A stretch of 44,089 nt of DNA. Source: Terriglobales bacterium. GTDB taxonomy: Bacteria; Acidobacteriota; Terriglobia; Terriglobales; Acidobacteriaceae. Location: assembly GCA_016201265.1 (NCBI GenBank), contig JACQDD010000018.1, positions 1-44,089 on the forward strand, in the 5' to 3' direction. Made by a program: the position numbers and the translations under genes. Of the stretch, positions 32,645 through 41,167 are shown in pieces (position 1 is the first letter of the stretch; each line of letters begins with the position of its first letter). The notes under the pieces are model-generated. The model was not told the DNA's origin and made no database searches. It saw only the letters and a program-made list of their open reading frames with translations.

Positions 32645-33558
32645 GCGGGTCGCGCAAAGTTACGGTCACGACGAGCGTGCTCCTGCTGTTTTCCCTGGCC
32701 AGCTCGGTATTCCTGCTGAGACGGCTCGACCAGGTGCGCACCAGCGCGACGCTGGAAGAAGTCCTGTATCTGAATTCGCCCAAGTGGGTCAGGCGCCTGA
32801 GCCTGGGCTACACCGGCTTGCTGGCCGACATCTACTGGACACGCGCGGTGCAGTATTTTGGCAGCAAGCATGTGACTAGAGCGACGGACTACAAGCTGCT
32901 GTCTCCGCTGCTGGAAATCACAACGACGCTCGATCCCAAGCTGATCGTGGCGTACCAGTTCGGAGCCAACTTCCTGGCGCCGAAGCCGCCGAATGGGGCG
33001 GGCCAGCCCGACCAGGCCATCGCCCTGGTCGAGTACGGCATCCGGAATAATCCTGACAACTGGAAGCTGTATTACGAGCTGGGCTTCATCTACTACTACA
33101 TGGAATCAAAGGATTACGCGAAGGCCGCCGAGGCATTCGAGCGTGGCGCCAAAGTGCCGAATGCGCATCCGTTCCTGCGCGTGCTGGCAGCCCAGATGGC
33201 GCAGCACGCGGGTGAAATCCAGACGGCACGCATGCTGTGGCAGACAGCCTACGCAACCACCCAGGACGATCTGATCCGGAAAAACGCAGTCGCGCACCTG
33301 CGTGCCTTGAAGGTGGATGAGGACATCACGGAACTTGAGAAGCTGGTCGCTGCGTACCGGCAACAGACGGGGCTGCCGCCGTCGAGCTTCAACGTACTGA
33401 TCGGCGCGGGCAGGCTGCTCGGGGTGCCGGTGGACCCAGATGGGAAACCCTACAGACTGGTGGATGGCCGCATCGAGTTGCGAAACCCGGAGGATTTCCC
33501 GTTCGTGGAGAAGGGGCTGCCGCCCGGATACGAACCGGGGCTGCCAAAGTTCCACTGA
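32641..33558 (+). CDS. Membrane-anchored TPR-like protein of the ABC operon
   Basis: About 305 residues. A short N-terminal anchor (VTTSVLLLFSLASSVFLL) is followed by a helical-repeat domain: SLGYTGLLADIYWTRAVQYF, LEITTTLDPKLIVAYQFGA, NPDNWKLYYELGFIYYYMES and KAAEAFERGAKVPN fit TPR repeats. The C-terminus reads VPVDPDGKPYRLVDGRIELR. It overlaps the permease stop codon by 4 bp. The tight coupling suggests a periplasmic partner of the ABC exporter, though no named family is assigned. Confidence 0.8.
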   Translation: MSGSRKVTVTTSVLLLFSLASSVFLLRRLDQVRTSATLEEVLYLNSPKWVRRLSLGYTGLLADIYWTRAVQYFGSKHVTRATDYKLLSPLLEITTTLDPKLIVAYQFGANFLAPKPPNGAGQPDQAIALVEYGIRNNPDNWKLYYELGFIYYYMESKDYAKAAEAFERGAKVPNAHPFLRVLAAQMAQHAGEIQTARMLWQTAYATTQDDLIRKNAVAHLRALKVDEDITELEKLVAAYRQQTGLPPSSFNVLIGAGRLLGVPVDPDGKPYRLVDGRIELRNPEDFPFVEKGLPPGYEPGLPKFH

Positions 33559-33682
33559 GAGAGCCCCACCGGGGGACTCCGCCGGATTGCGGACCGCCCA
33601 AGCCCAATCCCAATCCTGATTCGAACCCGTAAACGAGCGCCGCCCGCCTTATCCCACACGAACGATTTGCTAGCATGCAGGC

Positions 33683-34474
33683 GTGGCGTCGTCTGGCTTT
33701 CCCCGACAACTTTGGACCGCCTTCCGCGGCTGGTGGCGGGAACAGGAACAGCAAAAAGGTGCTCCGGCCTCGCGTCTCGTGCTGGTTCGCGAGCTTTGGG
33801 GCTTCCTGCGCGACTCGACTCCGGAACGTCGTCGCCAGCGCTACGGCGACATGGAGTATGACTGGGAACATCGCGTCAATACGACCAGCGGCACCGTCGG
33901 CTGGCGCGAACGCCTGCTGGGAATATTTCATTCGCCATACCAACCGACCGATGCGGCGCTCTTCCAGGAGATGATGGCCAGCTTGCCGATCGACTTCCGC
34001 GAGTTCACGTTTGTGGACCTGGGATCGGGAAAGGGACGCACACTGCTGATGGCGTCGGAGTATCCGTTTCGGCGAATCGTGGGGGTGGAGATTTTGCCGG
34101 AGCTGCATCGGGTGGCACACCAGAACATTCGCGACTACAGGAGTCCGACGCAGAGGTGCACCCGGATCGAATCCATTTGTGCGGACGCGCGTGAGTACAC
34201 GCTCCCGGAGGAACCGCTGGTGCTGTATCTGTTCAATCCGCTGCCAACCGAGGGGCTGGGTAGGGTGATCGAGAACCTTGAGCGATCCGTTCAGCAGGTT
34301 CCGCGCGTGGTGTACGTGATCTACCACGATCCTCTGCTCGATGAAGAATTGAGAAGCCGTCGCTGGATGCAGGCGGTGCAGCGTACCGGCCAGTTCGCGC
34401 TATATTCCAACCACATTTCGCAACGTCCTGTGAAGGTCGCGACCGGCAAAGCGTCTAAAATGGAAGACTCATGA
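33683..34474 (+). CDS. SAM-dependent methyltransferase, class I
   Basis: A 263-residue protein. The SAM-binding motif I is FTFVDLGSGKGRTLLMAS, followed by RRIVGVEILPELHRVAHQN and the acidic motif ADAREYTLPEEPLVLYLFNP. The N-terminal 110 residues are a helical region (LVLVRELWGFLRDSTPERRR) that could bind the substrate. The start is uncertain: GTG 33683 fits, with a possible -10 TAGCAT 6 nt before it and no Shine-Dalgarno sequence, so the message may be leaderless. The stop overlaps the LolA start by 4 bp. Substrate unknown. Confidence 0.82.
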   Translation: MASSGFPRQLWTAFRGWWREQEQQKGAPASRLVLVRELWGFLRDSTPERRRQRYGDMEYDWEHRVNTTSGTVGWRERLLGIFHSPYQPTDAALFQEMMASLPIDFREFTFVDLGSGKGRTLLMASEYPFRRIVGVEILPELHRVAHQNIRDYRSPTQRCTRIESICADAREYTLPEEPLVLYLFNPLPTEGLGRVIENLERSVQQVPRVVYVIYHDPLLDEELRSRRWMQAVQRTGQFALYSNHISQRPVKVATGKASKMEDS

Positions 34475-35190
34475 TTCGGAAGATTCATCTCCGCGTAACC
34501 CTCCCCGCTGGCCGCCCACGTAGAATCCTCGCCAGGGTCTGGTGGATCTTGGCCTGCGCGTTGCTCCTTCTTCGACCGCCAATCACCGCCCGCGCGCAGG
34601 ACATTCACCAGACAGCCAAAGCCGTGGACGAGCACTACAACCGGCTGCGCACCCTCCAGACTGACTTTACGGAGATCTACCAGGGGGCGGGGATGGAACG
34701 GGTCGAGGCGGGGACCCTGTGGCTGAAAAAGCCGCGCAAGATGCGCTGGGAATACCGTTCTCCCAAAGAGAAGCTGTTTATCAGCGACGGGAAGGCGGTG
34801 TGGTTCTACCTGCCAGCAGAGCGGCAACTCCGGAAGACCGAGTTTCGGAAGTTGGACGACTTGCGCTCGCCACTCGCCTTCTTGCTTGGTAAGGCTAAAC
34901 TGGAGAATGAGTTGCAGGGACTCTCGAAGGTAGTGGATCAACCCTCGCTGGAACCGGGTAATACCCTGCTGAGGGGGGTGCCAAAAGCGATGGCGGATCG
35001 CGTGAGCGACGTTCTGCTCGAGATTACGCCCGCCAGCCAGATCGCCCGCATCGTACTGACCGAGGTGGACGGGACCACCACCGAGTTTCGTTTCAGCCGC
35101 CCCAAGGAGAATCTGGACCTGAGCGATGGCCGCTTTCAGTTCACCCCTCCCCCGGATGTAGAGACGGTCGAAGGAGAATTAGGACAGTAG
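34471..35190 (+). CDS. lolA: Outer-membrane lipoprotein carrier LolA family protein
   Basis: A 239-residue exported protein with an N-terminal membrane/signal segment (RVWWILACALLLLRPPITARA). The mature part follows LolA: LRTLQTDFTEIYQGAGMERV, GTLWLKKPRKMRWEYRSP, KLFISDGKAVWFYLPAERQL and late strands ARIVLTEVDGTTTEFRFS, with the final RFQFTPPPDVETV. LolA shuttles lipoproteins through the periplasm to the outer membrane, so this supports a diderm host. It is translationally coupled to the methyltransferase gene. The basic N-region before the hydrophobic core is long (about 22 residues). Confidence 0.9.
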   Translation: MIRKIHLRVTLPAGRPRRILARVWWILACALLLLRPPITARAQDIHQTAKAVDEHYNRLRTLQTDFTEIYQGAGMERVEAGTLWLKKPRKMRWEYRSPKEKLFISDGKAVWFYLPAERQLRKTEFRKLDDLRSPLAFLLGKAKLENELQGLSKVVDQPSLEPGNTLLRGVPKAMADRVSDVLLEITPASQIARIVLTEVDGTTTEFRFSRPKENLDLSDGRFQFTPPPDVETVEGELGQ

Positions 35191-35236
35191 TTTCGCAGGG
35201 TAGGCATCCGGTTACTTGCGTACCAGTGCCGTGAGC

Positions 35237-35247
35237 GTTACGGTAAC
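35237..35247. promoter_or_regulatory. Perfect palindrome before pilC
   Basis: GTTAC-G-GTAAC at 35237-35247 lies 60 bp before the pilC ATG. A partial copy, GGTTACTTGCG, sits at about 35210, and GGTAACTGCTTGCG runs on from the palindrome. It could be an operator; no protein can be named. Confidence 0.3.
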
Positions 35248-35307
35248 TGCTTGCGAAATCGAGTGTTAGACTAGCGGAAGGACCCGCAACCATAGTCAAG
35301 AACGCCC

Positions 35308-36516
35308 ATGGCAGAATTCCTGGTCAAAGTCGCCGACGAACAGGGCCACCTCAAGCACCAGGTGGAGCAAGGTTACTCGGAGGCCGAGGTCCACGACCGG
35401 TTCGCCCAGCAGGGGTACCTGGTGTACTGGGTGAAACCTCGGGGCCTGCTGACCACGGGCGGGGTGCAGCTGGGGCGGCGCAACCGGCTGAAAGCGACCA
35501 CGTTCCTGATTTTCAACCAGCAGTTTCTAACCCTGATGAAGGCCGGGTTGCCCATCCTGACGGCGCTCGACTTGCTGATCAAGCGGCAGCGCGACAAGTT
35601 CCTCTTGCAGTTGCTGGAAAACGTCCGCGACCGGGTCAAGGGGGGCGAGTCGCTGTCGGATGCTTTCTCGGCCCAGCGCGTCTTTCCCAAGATGTACACC
35701 ACCACCCTGATGGCGGGCTAGAAGAGCGGCAATATGGAAGAAGTGTTGAGCCGCTATATCCAGTATCAGCGGCTGGTGCAGACCTTCCGAAAGAAGCTGG
35801 CGGTATCGCTGGTGTATCCGGCGTTGCTGGTATCAGTGGTGACGGTAATGATGATCTTTCTCGTCACTTACGTGGTGCCCAAGTTTGCCGACCTGTTCAG
35901 CAACCTGGGAGCGGAGCTGCCCGCGATTACCGTGTTCATGCTGGCGGTGGGGCTGAACGCTCAGAAATACGCCTGGGCGGTGGCACTGGCGCTGATTGTG
36001 GGCGGGACTCTGCTGTGGCGGTGGAAACAGAGCGATCGCGGGGCCGAACGCCTGGACCAGTTCCTGCTCTCTATGCCCTTGCTAGGAGAAATCCGGCTGA
36101 AGTACCAGGTGGCGAATTTTTCACGGATTCTTGCGACCCTGCTTCAGGGCGGATTGCCGCTGGTGCCGGCCATGGAAACAGCGGGCGCGTCTATGAGCAG
36201 CCGGCAGATTCTGAACGGCATCCTGAGCGCGACCGAACGGGTACGCGAAGGCCAGGGTCTGGCAAAAAGTTTGGAAGCGCAGAAGATTTTTCCCGACCTG
36301 GCGGTGGAGATGCTTGAAGTGGGTGAATCGACCGGGGCATTGCCGGCGATGCTGAGTTCGGTGGCAGAGTTTTACGAGGAAGATGTGCAGACGGCTCTGG
36401 GCGCGGCCATGGCGCTGATCGAGCCCATGATTCTGATCGTGATGGCGGTGGTGGTGGGAGGCATCCTGATCTCGCTCTATCTGCCGATCTTTACCCTGGG
36501 ATCGGGGATCCACTGA
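35308..36516 (+). pseudogene. pilC: Type IV pilus platform protein PilC, interrupted by an amber codon
   Basis: A single frame of about 402 codons encodes PilC, the inner-membrane platform of the type IV pilus, but TAG at 35719-35721 cuts it. The break falls in the first T2SF domain: KMYTTTLMAG, stop, KSGNMEEVLSRYIQYQ. Homologues read GE(K/R)SG here, so a GAG Glu codon became TAG by one G-to-T change. Both T2SF domains are otherwise intact (FLIFNQQFLTLMKAGLPILTAL and FSRILATLLQGGLPLVPAMETAGAS), with membrane segments VTVMMIFLVTYVVPKF and MILIVMAVVVGGILISLYL. ATG 35734 could restart a 260-residue C-terminal piece. Either the gene is broken or split, a suppressor reads the codon, or the base call is wrong. 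Confidence 0.85.
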
Positions 36517-36556
36517 AGGCGTCCGAGGCGGTTTTGGAAGTACACTGGTAGTGAGA

Positions 36557-38233
36557 ATGGCGGAAAAGAAAACAGTCGTGGTGAACGGTGGCAACGGCGG
36601 GCGGCTGGCGCCGGAGCCTGCGGCCAGCGCTGGTGATGAACTGGAGCGGGCACGGGATATCGCCCGGCGCTACCGCTGCGAGTTCATCGATCTGAGCGAC
36701 TTCCAGCTGCACCACGATCTGTTTGAAAAAATCCCGGTCCACCTGATGTTCCGCTATAACTTCGTCCCGCTGGAGGAGACCGCGGACGGACGGCTGGCCA
36801 TTGCGATCGCCGATCCCAGCCAGCTCATGATGATCGACGAGATCAGCCTGCTGCTGGGCAAGCGCATCGTCACCAAGGTTTCGACCCTCAAGCAGATCTC
36901 CGAGATTCTCAAGAAGACGGAACAGTCGAAGCGCGTGCTGGAAGACGCCAGCGAAGGCTTCACGCTCGACGTCATCCGCGAGGACGAATCCGGCAACGAC
37001 GAGACCATCTCGATTGACAAGCTGACGACGGGGACGGGCGATATGAGCCCGATCATCCGCCTGGTGGATACGACCATCTTCACCGCCCTCCAGAGGCGGG
37101 CCAGCGACATCCACATCGAGACGCGCGACGACTCGGTGGTCATCAAGTTCCGTATTGACGGCGTGCTGACCCACGCCATGCCGCCCATCGGCAAAGAGCA
37201 CCACTCGACCATCATTTCCCGTATCAAGGTCATGAGTGAGCTCGATATTTCCGAGCGCCGCGTGCCCCAGGACGGCCGCTTCCGGGTGAAGTACAACGCG
37301 CGCGCCATCGACTTCCGCGTCTCGATCATGCCCTCGATCCACGGCGAAGACGCCGTGCTGCGCGTGCTCGACAAGGAGTCAATGAGCGAGAAGTTCCGCA
37401 AGCTCACGCTCGACGTGGTGGGCTTCGACGAAGCGGACCTGCGCCGCTTCCGCCGCTATATCAAGGAGCCCTACGGCATGGTGTTGGTCACAGGGCCGAC
37501 GGGCAGCGGAAAGACGACTACGCTCTACGCAGCTGTCAACGAGATCAAGAACGACGAAGACAAGATCATCACCATTGAAGACCCGGTTGAATATCAGGTG
37601 CGGGGGATCACGCAAATCCCGGTCAATGAGAAAAAAGGCCTGACGTTTGCGCGCGGGCTGCGGTCCATTTTGCGTCACGATCCGGACAAGATCATGGTGG
37701 GCGAAATCCGCGACACCGAAACTGCGCAGATCGCGATCCAGTCGGCGCTCACCGGACACCTGGTCTTTACCACCGTCCACGCCAACAACGTGGTGGACGT
37801 CCTGGGACGCTTCCTGAATATGGGCGTGGAGCCGTACAACTTCGTGTCGGCGCTGAACTGCATCCTGGCGCAACGGCTGGTCCGCGTGATCTGCGACTCC
37901 TGCCGGACCGCGGTGCACTACCCGCCGGAGGTGCTGGAGGTGAGTGGGCTCGACCCGCAACACTGGGCGCAAGTGCCGCTCTATGAGGGCCAGGGCTGCA
38001 TCGAGTGCGCGGGCACCGGCTTCAAGGGCCGCACCGCCATCCATGAACTTCTGGATTTGACCGACCGCATCCGCGAGATGATTCTGGCCAAGAAGCCGAC
38101 GTCGGAGATCCGGCGCGCCGCCCGCGAAGAGGGCATGCGGTTCCTGCGCGAGTCGGCGCTGGATAAAGTGCGGGCGGGGGTAACCACGCTGAAGGAGATC
38201 AACAAGGTTACGTTCATCGAGACGTTCCGCTGA
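36557..38233 (+). CDS. pilB: Type IV pilus extension ATPase PilB
   Basis: About 558 residues. An N-terminal GspE-type domain (RYRCEFIDLSDFQLHHDLF, RYNFVPLEETADGRLAIAIA) precedes the secretion ATPase core. Walker A GPTGSGKTTTLY starts at residue 313, the Asp box is EDPVEYQVRGITQIPVNE, Walker B is IMVGEIRDTETAQIA and the His box is TGHLVFTTVHANN. A zinc site (ICDSCRTAV and GCIECAGTGFKGR) near 455-495 is typical of PilB and absent from PilT. It powers pilus assembly from the cytoplasmic face. It follows pilC by 40 bp; ATG 36557 is chosen, GTG 36551 is an alternative. Confidence 0.95.
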   Translation: MAEKKTVVVNGGNGGRLAPEPAASAGDELERARDIARRYRCEFIDLSDFQLHHDLFEKIPVHLMFRYNFVPLEETADGRLAIAIADPSQLMMIDEISLLLGKRIVTKVSTLKQISEILKKTEQSKRVLEDASEGFTLDVIREDESGNDETISIDKLTTGTGDMSPIIRLVDTTIFTALQRRASDIHIETRDDSVVIKFRIDGVLTHAMPPIGKEHHSTIISRIKVMSELDISERRVPQDGRFRVKYNARAIDFRVSIMPSIHGEDAVLRVLDKESMSEKFRKLTLDVVGFDEADLRRFRRYIKEPYGMVLVTGPTGSGKTTTLYAAVNEIKNDEDKIITIEDPVEYQVRGITQIPVNEKKGLTFARGLRSILRHDPDKIMVGEIRDTETAQIAIQSALTGHLVFTTVHANNVVDVLGRFLNMGVEPYNFVSALNCILAQRLVRVICDSCRTAVHYPPEVLEVSGLDPQHWAQVPLYEGQGCIECAGTGFKGRTAIHELLDLTDRIREMILAKKPTSEIRRAAREEGMRFLRESALDKVRAGVTTLKEINKVTFIETFR

Positions 38234-38299
38234 GGCTGGTTACGGTCCAGATTGGCCAGTGGTCCATCCCCGGCACCCTCCGAGGTAACTGTTCTCCTC

Positions 38300-38566
38300 A
38301 TGAAGGTAGGCGATATTATCAGGGGTATTGAAGCAGGCAGGGCTCACGCAGTGAACTACATCGCTATCTACGAAAAATCGCATACCGGATGGGCGGCTTA
38401 CGTTCCCGATTTGCCCGGAGTGGTTACGACTGCCCGCACGAAAGAAGAAGTACGCTCCCTGATTCAAGAGGCAGTTGAGTTCCATCTGGACGGCTTGCAG
38501 GAGGATCAGCTTCCGATTCCCGAGCCGAGCGCTGAAGCAGAGGTTATTTCGGTTCCGCAGCGATGA
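38300..38566 (+). CDS. HicB-like antitoxin fused to a HicA-like N-terminal stub
   Basis: A protein of about 88 residues from ATG 38300. From residue 18 on it is a HicB domain: VNYIAIYEKSHTGWAAYVPD, LPGVVTTARTKEEVRSL, AVEFHLDGLQEDQLPIPEP. Its first 12 residues, MKVGDIIRGIEAG, look instead like the start of HicA toxins (MKVRDIIK.IEADG). HicA normally lies directly before HicB, so an in-frame deletion of most of hicA would give this fusion. A GTG at 38351 could still start HicB alone. No HicA is present, so it is an orphan, possibly regulatory, antitoxin. Its stop overlaps the pilM ATG by 4 bp, inside the pilus cluster. Confidence 0.75.
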   Translation: MKVGDIIRGIEAGRAHAVNYIAIYEKSHTGWAAYVPDLPGVVTTARTKEEVRSLIQEAVEFHLDGLQEDQLPIPEPSAEAEVISVPQR

Positions 38567-39459
38567 CTAGCTCAACCAAACACGCTTCCCGCCCGCCACT
38601 GGCCTGCGAAATTGCCGCCGACCGCGTGCTCGCCGGGCGCGGCGCCAATGCCGGCCGCATGGTGGAGGTGTGCTCCGCCCGCGAACTGGCTCCCGGCACA
38701 GTGGTACCCGACCTGATCGAATCCAACCTGCGCGACGGAACCGCCGTCCGGCAAGCGATTGAGAGCGCGTTGGGCAGCGTCAGCGGACACTCGCGCGACG
38801 TCATCGCGATTCTGCCCGATACCGCGGTGCGGGTGGTGCTTCTGGATTTTGAGGCGCTCCCGTCGAAACGTGAGGAGGCTGAAGCAGTCGTGCGCTTCCG
38901 CCTGAAGAAATCGCTTCCCTTTAACCTGGACGATGCGCGCATCTCCTATCACGCGCAGACGGGCGGCACGGGTTTGCGGGTAATCGCGGCGGTGGTTCTG
39001 AACAGCGTTCTGCAGGAATACGAATCCGCGTTCCGCGATGCCGGCTATAACCCGGGAATGGTCATGCCCTCGATGCTCGCCGCCCTGGGAGCGGCCGACG
39101 CGGAGCGGCCCACGCTGGTGGTCAAGGTGGACGCGCGCACCATCGGCATCGCGATTCTCGATCAGGAGCAGTTGCTGCTGTTCCGCACTCTGGAGAATGT
39201 CCGCGGGGTCACGATCACCGGCGAGCAACTGGCGGAAGAAGTCTATCCCTCGGTGGTGTTTTTCCAGGACACATACAACTTGAACATTGACCGGGTTTAT
39301 GTCGCCGGGCTGCCCGAGTCGGGCGGCGCGGCGCCCGCGCTCAAGGCACAGACTGGAGCGCACGTCGAGGAACTGGTGGCTGCTTCACAAATCGGATCCA
39401 CGACCGGCTCGGTTCCGCGCTGGCGGATGGCGGGCGTGGTGGGAGCTCTGATCTCATAA
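38563..39459 (+). CDS. pilM: Type IV pilus assembly protein PilM
   Basis: A 298-residue actin-like cytoplasmic protein that binds the N-terminus of PilN and joins it to the ATPase complex. PilM features: ACEIAADRVLAGRG at the N-terminus, VIAILPDTAVRVVLLDFEALP, REEAEAVVRFRLKKSLPF, and later VVKVDARTIGIAILDQEQLL. It is shorter than typical PilM (about 350), mainly by loss at the C-terminus after YVAGLPESGG. It is the first of a tight pilM-N-O-P row, coupled to the hicB-like gene by 4 bp. Confidence 0.88.
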   Translation: MTSSTKHASRPPLACEIAADRVLAGRGANAGRMVEVCSARELAPGTVVPDLIESNLRDGTAVRQAIESALGSVSGHSRDVIAILPDTAVRVVLLDFEALPSKREEAEAVVRFRLKKSLPFNLDDARISYHAQTGGTGLRVIAAVVLNSVLQEYESAFRDAGYNPGMVMPSMLAALGAADAERPTLVVKVDARTIGIAILDQEQLLLFRTLENVRGVTITGEQLAEEVYPSVVFFQDTYNLNIDRVYVAGLPESGGAAPALKAQTGAHVEELVAASQIGSTTGSVPRWRMAGVVGALIS

Positions 39460-39461
39460 CC

Positions 39462-40046
39462 ATGCGTCTGGATATCAATCTCGCGACCCGGCCCTACGAA
39501 GATGCCCGCGAATTCTGGGCGCGCTGGGGACTGGGAGTTGGCCTGCTCGGCGCCTTGACGCTGGTCCTGGTGACGCTGGCGGTCCACGGCTGGGTGAAGG
39601 CGGGAAGGGATCGGCAGAGCATCCGGCAGTTGGAGCAGCAGATCGCGGAACGGGACAGCGAGCGGGGCAAAGCGCAAGCGTTTCTCGAACTGGACATCAA
39701 TCGCAGCACGCGGGACCAGTCACAGTTCCTGAATGGACTGATCCAACGCAAGGCTTTTTCGTGGACGCGGGTGTTCGAGGATCTGGAGCGCGTGATGCCC
39801 TCCAGCCTGCACGTGGTCGCGCTCAAGCCGGAACTGAATGACCAGAACCAACTGGAGCTGGAGATGAAGGTCGCGGGCGACAACCGCGCCGGCGCCGTGG
39901 AGCTGGTTCATCGCATGGAGGGTTCCAAGCATTTTCAGGGAACACAGCTCATCCTGGAAAACCAGGGTACGGAAAGCGGAATGGGCGTAGCGGCCACGAT
40001 TGTCGCTGTCTATGTTCCCGATGTGGCGGACAGGAGTGGAAAGTAA
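39462..40046 (+). CDS. pilN: Type IV pilus assembly protein PilN
   Basis: A 194-residue bitopic membrane protein. The N-terminal MRLDINLATRPYED is the PilM-binding motif of PilN. One membrane segment (LGVGLLGALTLVLVTLAVHGW) is followed by a coiled coil (RQSIRQLEQQIAERDSERGK) and a small periplasmic ferredoxin-like domain (FEDLERVMPSSLHVVALKPE). It pairs with PilO to connect the inner platform to the outer-membrane part. It starts 2 bp after pilM, and its TAA shares the A with the pilO ATG. Confidence 0.9.
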   Translation: MRLDINLATRPYEDAREFWARWGLGVGLLGALTLVLVTLAVHGWVKAGRDRQSIRQLEQQIAERDSERGKAQAFLELDINRSTRDQSQFLNGLIQRKAFSWTRVFEDLERVMPSSLHVVALKPELNDQNQLELEMKVAGDNRAGAVELVHRMEGSKHFQGTQLILENQGTESGMGVAATIVAVYVPDVADRSGK

Positions 40047-40585
40047 TGCCGGAATTACAGGATTCACGCCGCAAATTGAAGATCGCGATCGTGGCCATGG
40101 TGGCTGCCGATCTGGTTGCGGCTGCAGTCCTGTTCTCGCCGTTGGTGGGCTCGGCCGAATCGCGGCGGATCAACATGAGTCAACTGTCCGCGGAATTACA
40201 GAAGAAAACGCGGGAAGTGGAGCCGCTGCGCGGCGTGGACAAGAAGATCGTGCTGGCCAAAGGTCAGATCAGCCAGTTCTACAAGGATCGTTTTGCCGCC
40301 CGCGACTCCGATCTCGCCGGGGAACTGGGCAAAGTGGCCTCGGGGAACGGAGTGCGAATCCTGCAGGCGAAATACAAGCAGGAGGACGCAACCGGCGCCG
40401 GAATTGTTCCGGTGGAGATCGAAGGCAATTTTTCCGGCGACTACCTGCAACTGATCCGCTTCATCAACGCGCTGGAACGGTCTAAACAGTTCTTCACCGT
40501 GGACAGCGTGAGCCTGGCGGGCGAGAGCGCTGGACCCGTCAAGCTGGAAGTCAAGATGCACAGCTATTTGCGCTCAGGTGCCTAA
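40046..40585 (+). CDS. pilO: Type IV pilus assembly protein PilO
   Basis: A 179-residue bitopic protein: membrane segment AIVAMVAADLVAAAVLFSPL, then a coiled coil (MSQLSAELQKKTREVEPLRG) and a periplasmic domain (FYKDRFAARDSDLAGELGK, VEIEGNFSGDYLQLIRFINA, FFTVDSVSLAGES), as in PilO. It forms a heterodimer with PilN in the periplasm. The start codon overlaps the pilN stop by one base (TAATG), and the next gene follows without a gap. Confidence 0.88.
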   Translation: MPELQDSRRKLKIAIVAMVAADLVAAAVLFSPLVGSAESRRINMSQLSAELQKKTREVEPLRGVDKKIVLAKGQISQFYKDRFAARDSDLAGELGKVASGNGVRILQAKYKQEDATGAGIVPVEIEGNFSGDYLQLIRFINALERSKQFFTVDSVSLAGESAGPVKLEVKMHSYLRSGA

Positions 40586-41167
40586 GTGAAACTGGGAACC
40601 GAAAACCGGAAGCAAGTAATCGGGCTGGCAGTGCTGGCGGCGATTGCGCTGGTGACGACGGGCCGCGCGCTCTGGCCGTCGGCGCCACCGCCTCCGCCGG
40701 TTGCGCCGCAGAAGGTGTCGTCCAACCCGGCTCGGGCAGCCCTGCAGCGCACGGCATCGGGGAAGTTCGTGAAAGCAATGGAGCCGCGGCTTGATCCTAC
40801 CCTCGATCTCGATTTGCTGCGTCAGAGCGAGCAGATCAAGTACGCCGGAACGGCGAGAAATATTTTCGTGGCCGGATCCCTCCCGAAAATTGAGGAGGCA
40901 AGGGGCAACGGTACGACTGACAAACCGCCGGTTCCCACTCCGCCGGTTTACACTCCGCCGCCAATCAATCTGAAATTTTTCGGTTTCGCCAGTAAGCCGG
41001 GAGAGCCCAAGAAAATCTTCCTATCGCAAGGAGAGGACATCTTCATCGCCGCCGAAGGCGATATCGTTAACCGCCGCTACCGCATCCTGCACATCTCGCC
41101 CGCGGCCGTGGACATTGAGGACGTGCTCAACAACAACCGGCAGAGTATTCCGTTGACGCAAGGCTGA
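40586..41167 (+). CDS. PilP-like pilus alignment protein
   Basis: A 193-residue protein from GTG 40586, directly after the pilO stop. It has an N-terminal membrane/signal segment (VIGLAVLAAIALVTTGRAL), proline-rich linkers (APPPPPVAPQ and PPVPTPPVYTPPPINL) and a C-terminal beta domain (KFFGFASKPGEPKKIFLS, GEDIFIAAEGDIVNRRYRIL). The position after pilO and the layout fit PilP, which connects PilNO to the secretin, but it has no lipobox and the sequence match is weak. pilQ is not found in the window. Confidence 0.72.
   Translation: MKLGTENRKQVIGLAVLAAIALVTTGRALWPSAPPPPPVAPQKVSSNPARAALQRTASGKFVKAMEPRLDPTLDLDLLRQSEQIKYAGTARNIFVAGSLPKIEEARGNGTTDKPPVPTPPVYTPPPINLKFFGFASKPGEPKKIFLSQGEDIFIAAEGDIVNRRYRILHISPAAVDIEDVLNNNRQSIPLTQG

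Noticed and set aside
33600-33640. tRNA T-loop-like sequence GATTCGAACC
   Set aside because: The flanking bases do not form a T-stem or a cloverleaf, and no anticodon arm or CCA-side acceptor stem is seen.
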